The notes under the pieces are model-generated. The model was not told the origin of the DNA. It saw nothing but the letters and a program-made list of their open reading frames with translations, and ran no database searches. Below, piece after piece: positions 1-4,075 of a stretch of 7,137 nt of DNA (within the stretch, counting starts at the first letter, position 1; the number at the start of each line of letters is the position of its first letter). Made by a program: the position numbers and the translations under genes. The stretch comes from Candidatus Sumerlaeota bacterium (GTDB taxonomy: Bacteria > Sumerlaeota > Sumerlaeia > JADFCT01): assembly GCA_017161665.1 (NCBI GenBank), contig JADFCT010000200.1:1-7137 (forward strand). The letters run 5' to 3'.

Positions 1-74
1 AGACCATTTGCAATTCCGTCATGTCAAACGCTTTCTTGCAAAATACGCTGTAAATCCACGTTTTTTTGTCGATT

Positions 75-108
75 GAGCCCGTTTTGCCCCTCCGCTGATA
101 ACGGGCTC
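75..108 (-). terminator. Perfect 9-bp inverted repeat (possible 3' hairpin/terminator)
   Basis: GAGCCCGTT at 75-83 is the exact reverse complement of AACGGGCTC at 100-108, leaving a 16-nt loop. The hairpin starts 11 nt beyond the stop codon of the minus-strand SRPBCC gene, where a transcription terminator would be expected. It lacks a U-tract on the minus strand: the run of T at 61-67 reads as A in that direction. It is therefore not a canonical intrinsic terminator. It may instead be a 3'-end stabilising hairpin or a U-less terminator. Confidence 0.35.
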
Positions 109-119
109 CCTCTCGATCT

Positions 120-596
120 TCATTTTGCCGGAGCGAATGGAGATGGAGCGCCCCCCTCGTTCTCACAACATTTTTTCAGTCGCGTCAGAGTCTCTTTCAG
201 TTGTCCTGTCGCCGACTTGCGCCCCACAAGGGAAATCAACCAACTGACCCTCTTCATCATCCCGAGAAAACGAATGTCCACTGTTTGCGTCAAGCGCGTT
301 CCGCCAGGAATTGGCTCCAAATGATAGTCCACGTCCAGTTCAAATCCCTTGTTCTCCAACCGGATGGCCAACCGTTCGTCCTGCACATATCCCGTCACAG
401 TTCCCTTTGATTCGATTCGCTCCCCGTTCTCCAGGATGACCTGTCGGAATTGCGACCCCACCCGGCCTTCAACGGCATCAATCACCTCGTCCTCCACGAT
501 GGAAGGCATCCAGATCTTCAGTTTCTCCGAATCATCCAGCCAGCCGAAAACAACAGCGGGTGGGGCCTGGATGTCGATTAGGTATTGGATTTTCAT
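120..596 (-). CDS. SRPBCC (START/polyketide cyclase-like) family protein
   Basis: A 158-residue soluble protein with no signal peptide or membrane segment. The pattern is that of the SRPBCC helix-grip fold: an opening strand (residues 1-10), a short helix around APPAVVFGWLDD (11-22), a W-x-P turn (WMPSI, about 29-33), alternating strands through the middle (including GTRLTQTVDIRF), and a long C-terminal helix with SATGQLKETLTRLKKCCE. Length is typical for the family (about 140-160). Members bind hydrophobic ligands in a central cavity, or act as aromatase/cyclase-type or CoxG-like proteins. Nothing here identifies the ligand, so no specific function is assigned. The start is the only ATG near the N-terminus. 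Its GGGGAG ribosome-binding site (601-606) lies only 4 nt upstream, which is short. The gene follows the lipoprotein gene by 68 nt on the same strand, so the two may be co-transcribed. No fold-defining region appears truncated. Confidence 0.85.
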   Translation of the reverse strand: MKIQYLIDIQAPPAVVFGWLDDSEKLKIWMPSIVEDEVIDAVEGRVGSQFRQVILENGERIESKGTVTGYVQDERLAIRLENKGFELDVDYHLEPIPGGTRLTQTVDIRFLGMMKRVSWLISLVGRKSATGQLKETLTRLKKCCENEGGAPSPFAPAK

Positions 597-628
597 GTCA
601 CTCCCCGTCTTCCGAAACTCAGTGCTCG

Positions 629-656
629 TTTAAAGTCGAAATCATTTTAATGCCAA
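629..656 (-). promoter_or_regulatory. Weak candidate promoter between the lipoprotein and SRPBCC genes
   Basis: Read on the minus strand, TTGGCA (651-656) is followed after 16 nt by TTTAAA (629-634). These match the sigma-70 -35 and -10 hexamers at 5/6 and 4/6 positions. The site lies in the 68-nt gap directly upstream of the SRPBCC gene and could give it independent transcription. The gap is AT-rich, so a chance match is quite possible. Confidence 0.22.
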
Positions 657-664
657 AAGGTCTT

Positions 665-1414
665 TCATTTTCGGGGGAAGAAATCAGACGGTTCCTTGAC
701 CAGTTGATTGGTCTGAATCCGAATATTATCGATCATGCCCGAATCGTCGAAGGAGCCGAATCCGATATAGCCGGGGCCGAACGTCGTGTCGGTGGCAGTC
801 ATAATCGGCTCGCCCAATGCCTCATCCGAGGGAATGCCATCGGCTGTCGCGTCGGTAAAGTACAGGCGGATGGAGCCGGTGTTCGTGTCGCGCACGAGAC
901 GGACGTGTTTCCAGTCGGTTCCCCAATCGACGCCTTCGGTGGTGAATGTTGAGATTTTGACACGGTCCTTGCCATCAACGATAAAAATATTGTGGGCATG
1001 GGGATCAGTGGCCGTGGCCACATGGGCGTAGTAGTAATGGCTGGGATCCTGGAAACCGAATATAATGCACATGTCACGATGGCCGTATTCACGCCCGGTT
1101 TGTTTGAGATCCACATCCAGCGTAAAATTGTCAAACTGACGATCGGCAATCAGCCCAATCGTCAAGGGGGAACGAACCGGCGGTTTGTAGTCGCCGGGGC
1201 CGGTGAATTCAATGGCCCCGCTTTGGACCCCCTCGGGATTGAATTGCCACTTCTCCGGACTGGTAAATTCAAAATTTTCCGTCATGACATCCTGAGTGGG
1301 AAACGTCAATTCCACGGTGGAACCGGAACCGAATGGGCCCAACCCCAGATAGCCACACCCCGTCCATACCAAGGCGTGTGTAAACAGCAGAGCCAAAACC
1401 ATTGTCTTTTTCAT
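665..1414 (-). CDS. Secreted lipoprotein with LamG/DUF1080-like (concanavalin A-like) domain
   Basis: A 249-residue predicted envelope lipoprotein. The N-terminus has a K-K charged start, a hydrophobic stretch and a lipobox-like VWTGC with Cys20 as the lipidation site. Trp at -3 is unusual but tolerated. The mature part from about residue 40 is strand-rich and resembles the DUF1080 / LamG jelly-roll group: QFDNFTLDVDLKQ, then FGFQDPSHYYYAHV, DWKHVRLVRD, and GYIGFGSFDDSG before a closing strand. The family contains glycan-binding modules and 3-keto-disaccharide hydrolase-like proteins. No catalytic residue can be assigned, so a sugar-binding or hydrolytic role is inference. ATG at 1412-1414 is chosen over an upstream in-frame TTG (1454-1456), because it has a good AAGGGA ribosome-binding site and starts the signal peptide cleanly. 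The gene leads the minus-strand pair with the SRPBCC gene and diverges from the ThiE-like operon. Confidence 0.85.
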   Translation of the reverse strand: MKKTMVLALLFTHALVWTGCGYLGLGPFGSGSTVELTFPTQDVMTENFEFTSPEKWQFNPEGVQSGAIEFTGPGDYKPPVRSPLTIGLIADRQFDNFTLDVDLKQTGREYGHRDMCIIFGFQDPSHYYYAHVATATDPHAHNIFIVDGKDRVKISTFTTEGVDWGTDWKHVRLVRDTNTGSIRLYFTDATADGIPSDEALGEPIMTATDTTFGPGYIGFGSFDDSGMIDNIRIQTNQLVKEPSDFFPRK

Positions 1415-1422
1415 GAGACCAA

Positions 1423-1428
1423 TCCCTT
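1423..1428 (-). promoter_or_regulatory. Ribosome-binding site deciding the lipoprotein start
   Basis: On the minus strand AAGGGA lies 8 nt upstream of the ATG at 1412-1414. The alternative TTG start at 1454-1456 would add 14 residues ahead of the signal peptide. This supports the 249-residue form. Confidence 0.7.
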
Positions 1429-1506
1429 CTTGTGCGAGAATTATCGGGTGGATCAATTGTCAACACCGAAAGTAGTCTGAAGCAAGCCACTCACACATGC
1501 CAGCCT

Positions 1507-1536
1507 TTTATACCGTTTCGCGTTGATCAACGTGAA
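1507..1536 (-). promoter_or_regulatory. Candidate promoter of the lipoprotein gene
   Basis: On the minus strand TATAAA (1507-1512) matches the -10 hexamer at 5/6 positions. It is preceded, with an 18-nt spacer, by TTCACG (1531-1536), a 4/6 match to -35. The start of transcription would be near 1500, giving a leader of about 85 nt. The poor -35 suggests either weak or activator-dependent transcription. The spacer and -35 are covered by the palindrome at 1514-1539, so a protein bound there would be placed to block or help RNA polymerase. Confidence 0.33.
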
Positions 1537-1539
1537 GCG
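1514..1539. promoter_or_regulatory. Palindromic operator candidate
   Basis: The core CGTTGATCAACG (1521-1532) is a perfect 12-bp palindrome. It extends outward as an imperfect 26-bp dyad, with 11 of 13 positions paired (mismatches at 1520/1533 and 1516/1537). There is no loop, which favours a dimer-binding DNA site over an RNA hairpin. It sits in the divergent region between the lipoprotein gene and the ThiE-like/cyclase operon, over the spacer and -35 of the minus-strand promoter candidate. The regulator is unknown, and none is encoded in the window. Confidence 0.42.
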
Positions 1540-1540
1540 G

Positions 1541-1563
1541 GCCCATTCGCTGGGCGGCGCCGC
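1541..1563. repeat. GC-rich inverted repeats in the divergent intergenic region
   Basis: Two adjacent symmetric elements are seen. GCCCA (1541-1545) and TGGGC (1551-1555) form a 5-bp stem with a 5-nt loop. GCGGCGCCGC (1554-1563) is a perfect 10-bp palindrome. They lie upstream of both divergent genes, so they are not terminators of any gene in the window. They could be an extra regulatory site, or simply reflect GC-rich composition. Confidence 0.28.
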
Positions 1564-1597
1564 GCCGGCAAGGCAAAACAAAGAGGGAATTAACAAT

Positions 1598-1627
1598 TTG
1601 ATTTGCCCTGACGGCACGGTCTATTAA
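1598..1627 (+). promoter_or_regulatory. Candidate promoter of the ThiE-like/cyclase operon
   Basis: TTGATT (1598-1603) and TATTAA (1622-1627) are separated by 18 nt, each matching the sigma-70 hexamers at 4/6 positions. Transcription would start near 1634, about 40 nt before the ATG at 1676. A direct repeat TTAAGGG occurs at 1624-1630 and 1642-1648, one copy overlapping the -10. No thiamine pyrophosphate (THI-box) riboswitch pattern was seen in this leader. Confidence 0.33.
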
Positions 1628-1675
1628 GGGGGCGACGTTATTTAAGGGTGACCGGATCGGAGAGTGAGCGAAATC

Positions 1676-2392
1676 ATGAACCGGAAACGCATGGACTGGA
1701 TCGCCCGAATGCGGATCATGATGATCACCGACGGTTTGGGGCGTTCGAATGCGATGGAAGGGGTGGAGCGGGCTTTAAAAGCCGGTGTCACGGTGATTCA
1801 GTTGCGGGAAAAATCACGCGATGCGCCTTGGCTTTGGGAAACCGGCGCACGTCTGAGAGCCTTGACTCGATCCTACCAGGCGCTATTAATGATCAATCAC
1901 CATCTTGATCTTGCCGAGGCCGTGGAAGCGGATGGTGTTCATCTGGGCTGGGAATCCGTTTCGCCCGTGGAGGCCCGACGACGCTTGGGCCCTGATCGCC
2001 TGATTGGTTTATCGACCCATTCGATTCGTGAGATCTTGGACGCCGACGCGGAAGTCGATTATTGTCAGCTGGGTCCGGTGTTTCCAACCCCCTCGAAGCA
2101 AGGGCTTGTATCGGCTTTGGGATTGGAGACATTGCGACAAGCGGTGAATGAATCCAAGCGACCGATCGTAGCCGTTGGCGGAGTTGACATCGACCGCGCG
2201 GCCTCCATCATCGCGACGGGCGTCAGCGGTGTGGCCGCCATTCGGGGATTGGCGATCGGGCCGGTGGAAGACTTGACCAAGGCCTGTCACCGGGCGTTTG
2301 AGAATCGAGGACCGGCAAAGACAGATCTTTTCGATAGGGAACGCGCTGAAGGACAGTGCCGTTCAGGAATCCAACCATCGGAGACGAAATAA
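1676..2392 (+). CDS. thiE: Thiamine phosphate synthase family protein (ThiE/TenI-like) with altered metal site
   Basis: A 238-residue TIM-barrel protein of the ThiE/TenI family. ThiE joins HMP-pyrophosphate and thiazole phosphate into thiamine phosphate. TenI is a related thiazole tautomerase. Visible family motifs are ITDG (17-20), VIQLREKS (40-47), ADGVHLG (85-91), STHS with His115, GPVFPTPSK (133-141) and the phosphate-loop AVGGV (166-170). Both aspartates that coordinate Mg2+ in Bacillus subtilis ThiE (Asp93, Asp112) appear replaced. The usual IND is IN-His75, and the usual QED is WE-Ser94. The stretch K-Q-G after residue 140 also recalls TenI. The pyrophosphate contacts Q42, R44 and K46 remain. 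A polar tail of about 30 residues follows the barrel. ATG 1676 is chosen over GTG 1664 because GGAGAG (1659-1664) lies 11 nt before it; ATG 1691 is possible. The gene is first in an operon with the cyclase, and no other thiamine gene is near. True ThiE activity is uncertain. Confidence 0.85.
   Translation: MNRKRMDWIARMRIMMITDGLGRSNAMEGVERALKAGVTVIQLREKSRDAPWLWETGARLRALTRSYQALLMINHHLDLAEAVEADGVHLGWESVSPVEARRRLGPDRLIGLSTHSIREILDADAEVDYCQLGPVFPTPSKQGLVSALGLETLRQAVNESKRPIVAVGGVDIDRAASIIATGVSGVAAIRGLAIGPVEDLTKACHRAFENRGPAKTDLFDRERAEGQCRSGIQPSETK
2380..2383 (+). promoter_or_regulatory. Ribosome-binding site for the cyclase, inside the end of the ThiE-like gene
   Basis: GGAG lies 11 nt before the ATG at 2395-2397 and within the last codons of the upstream gene. 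It supports ATG 2395 over the in-frame ATG at 2356, which would add 13 residues ahead of the FHA fold and overlap the upstream gene. The arrangement suggests translational coupling. Confidence 0.65.
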
Positions 2393-2394
2393 TT

Positions 2395-4044
2395 ATGCCG
2401 TGGTTTGTGTTACAGAATGAGGACGGTTCGGATGGCAAGACTTTCGAGATTGGGGCCGGTGACACACTGATGGGTCGCGGTCTGGAATGTCGGATTATTT
2501 TAAATGACGCCCGGGTCTCCCGTCAACACTGCCACCTGAGTCGCCAAAAGGGGGGCGTGACGATCCGAAACCTGTCCCGGACCAATGGAACCTGGGTCAA
2601 CGGCGCGCTCATCGACGAAGTGGTTCTACAGGATGGCGATCTCATTCAGGTGGGGGGCGCCCGCCTGCGCTACTCGACGGAACCCGCGGTCCGTGGTGAC
2701 GGGACCGATGCGGAGGCGGATTCAGAACTGAAGAAATCCATTCTTTTTTATGGCGATGCGTTGGACTTCCAGAACAGCGAAAAAGTCGAAAGGATTGTCA
2801 ACCTGACCAAGAGTTCGGCCGGATTGGAGATCCGAAGTTCAGAAGAGAAAGCGGACACAGGCGATGAACTGGAAATGTATCGCCGCCGGTTCGACATCAT
2901 TCGTGACGTCGTGGAGTCTGTGGTCAGTGAATTGGACCTCGACAAAATTTTTGCCCTGATTCTGGATCATGTTTTCAGTTCTGTTCATGCCGAGCGCGGC
3001 TGCGTGCTCTTATATGACGCGGAAACGGATGAATGCGTTCCGTGCGCCGTACGCGAACGGGAACGTCGGAAACTGAGCGAAGAATTCCCCATGAGCCGCA
3101 CGATCTGCCGAATGGTTTTGGAGGAAAAGGTCGCCGTGCTTTCTACAAACGCCATGCAGGATTCCCGGTTCTCCAAGGAGGAAAGCATTATTTACCAAGG
3201 CATTCGCTCGGTGATGTCGGCGCCCATTGTTTACAAGAAAACACCGTTGGGCATCATCTCCGTGGATAGCCGGGACCGAGACAGTGTTTTCTCCAAACAG
3301 GATTTGAATACATTGTCCATTATTGCCAGTCTGGCCGCCACGGCAATCCACAACGCTCAAATGGTGGAACGCCAAATTCGCATCGAACGCACGCGACAGA
3401 ACTTTGAGCGTTTTCTGCCCCCATCGCTGGCCCGGCGAATCGCTGAAGAAGGACGGGAACCGCAATTAGGGGGTGAGCGGGCGGATGTAACCGTTCTGTT
3501 TTGTGATATTCGCTCATTTACCTCCATTTGCGAGGACATGGCGCCGGAAGCCGTTGTGCAACTGCTCAACTGCTTTTTCCGCGAAATGACCGAATGCGTC
3601 TTCCGGCATCAGGGAACCCTGGATAAATATATGGGCGACGCGGTCCTGGCCGTCTTCGGGTGTCCCGAGGTTTACGAGCACCATTCGTTCTTTGCCGCCC
3701 AGGCGGCCCTCAGCATGAGAACGGCCCTGCGCGAACACCCCCAATTGAGCAGACAAATTCGCGCCGGCATTTCGCTCCATCGCGGTCCGGCGATTCATGG
3801 TTTCGTGGGCGTACAGGAACGCATGCAATATACCGTGATTGGCGCCACGGTCAATATCGCCTCACGCCTTTGCGATATCGCCAAGGGCAATCAGATACTC
3901 ATTTCCAAATCCGTCTATGATACGGCGCCCGAACGCCTGATCGTCAAAGAACTGGAGCCCGTCCTGCTCGAAGGCACAACAGAGATGACGCATCAGTATG
4001 AGCTGGTGGGTATCCGAGACAGCCCCTACCGTACACTTATGTAA
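2395..4044 (+). CDS. FHA-GAF-class III adenylate/guanylate cyclase
   Basis: A 549-residue soluble signalling enzyme with no membrane segment. Domain order: FHA (about 1-95), with GR at 27-28, SRQH at 42-45 and TNGTWVNG at 63-70, the phosphothreonine-binding core; a charged linker ending in a probable coiled coil (about 150-180); GAF (about 180-322); and a class III cyclase domain (about 365-545). The linking stretch FERFLPPSLARRI before the catalytic domain is typical of this class. Catalytic residues are complete. Metal aspartates are Asp371 (FCDIRSFT) and Asp415 (YMGDAV), the family spacing of 44. Lys411 and Thr480 (YTVIG) fill the base-selecting positions in the pattern of bacterial adenylate cyclases. 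Asn487 and Arg491 (NIASR) are the transition-state pair. Cyclic AMP is therefore the likely product, made as a homodimer. The gene begins 2 nt after the ThiE-like stop. What the FHA and GAF domains sense is unknown. Confidence 0.93.
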   Translation: MPWFVLQNEDGSDGKTFEIGAGDTLMGRGLECRIILNDARVSRQHCHLSRQKGGVTIRNLSRTNGTWVNGALIDEVVLQDGDLIQVGGARLRYSTEPAVRGDGTDAEADSELKKSILFYGDALDFQNSEKVERIVNLTKSSAGLEIRSSEEKADTGDELEMYRRRFDIIRDVVESVVSELDLDKIFALILDHVFSSVHAERGCVLLYDAETDECVPCAVRERERRKLSEEFPMSRTICRMVLEEKVAVLSTNAMQDSRFSKEESIIYQGIRSVMSAPIVYKKTPLGIISVDSRDRDSVFSKQDLNTLSIIASLAATAIHNAQMVERQIRIERTRQNFERFLPPSLARRIAEEGREPQLGGERADVTVLFCDIRSFTSICEDMAPEAVVQLLNCFFREMTECVFRHQGTLDKYMGDAVLAVFGCPEVYEHHSFFAAQAALSMRTALREHPQLSRQIRAGISLHRGPAIHGFVGVQERMQYTVIGATVNIASRLCDIAKGNQILISKSVYDTAPERLIVKELEPVLLEGTTEMTHQYELVGIRDSPYRTLM

Positions 4045-4075
4045 GGAAGAGGCTGTCCGAATTTTTCAGGGACCC

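Noticed and set aside
61..67. T-run of seven as the U-tract of a plus-strand terminator
   Set aside because: No stable hairpin precedes it, and no plus-strand gene ends in the visible sequence to its left.
1435..1463. Perfect TTGACA on the minus strand (1458-1463) as a -35 for the lipoprotein gene
   Set aside because: The only -10-like hexamer, GATAAT, is 12 nt away, too close for sigma-70. At 17 nt the sequence is TTCTCG, which does not fit.
992..1480. Plus-strand 162-codon open frame opposite the lipoprotein gene
   Set aside because: It lies antisense to a gene with a lipobox and a recognisable jelly-roll pattern, it runs past that gene's start, and it has no motif of its own.
1628..1675. 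Thiamine pyrophosphate riboswitch ahead of the ThiE-like gene
   Set aside because: The conserved THI-box segments (CUGAGA and ACCUGAUCUGG-like) are absent, and the likely leader of about 40 nt is too short.
3841..3849. Ala instead of Asp after YTVIG in the cyclase as a loss of base recognition
   Set aside because: The residue that contacts the base is three positions earlier (Thr480, equivalent to Asp1018 in mammalian and Thr1139 in CyaC cyclases). The changed position is naturally variable.
4045..4075. Possible terminator between the convergent cyclase and GH127 genes
   Set aside because: Only a 4-bp GTCC/GGAC pairing with a loop rich in T was found in the 31-nt gap, too weak to call.
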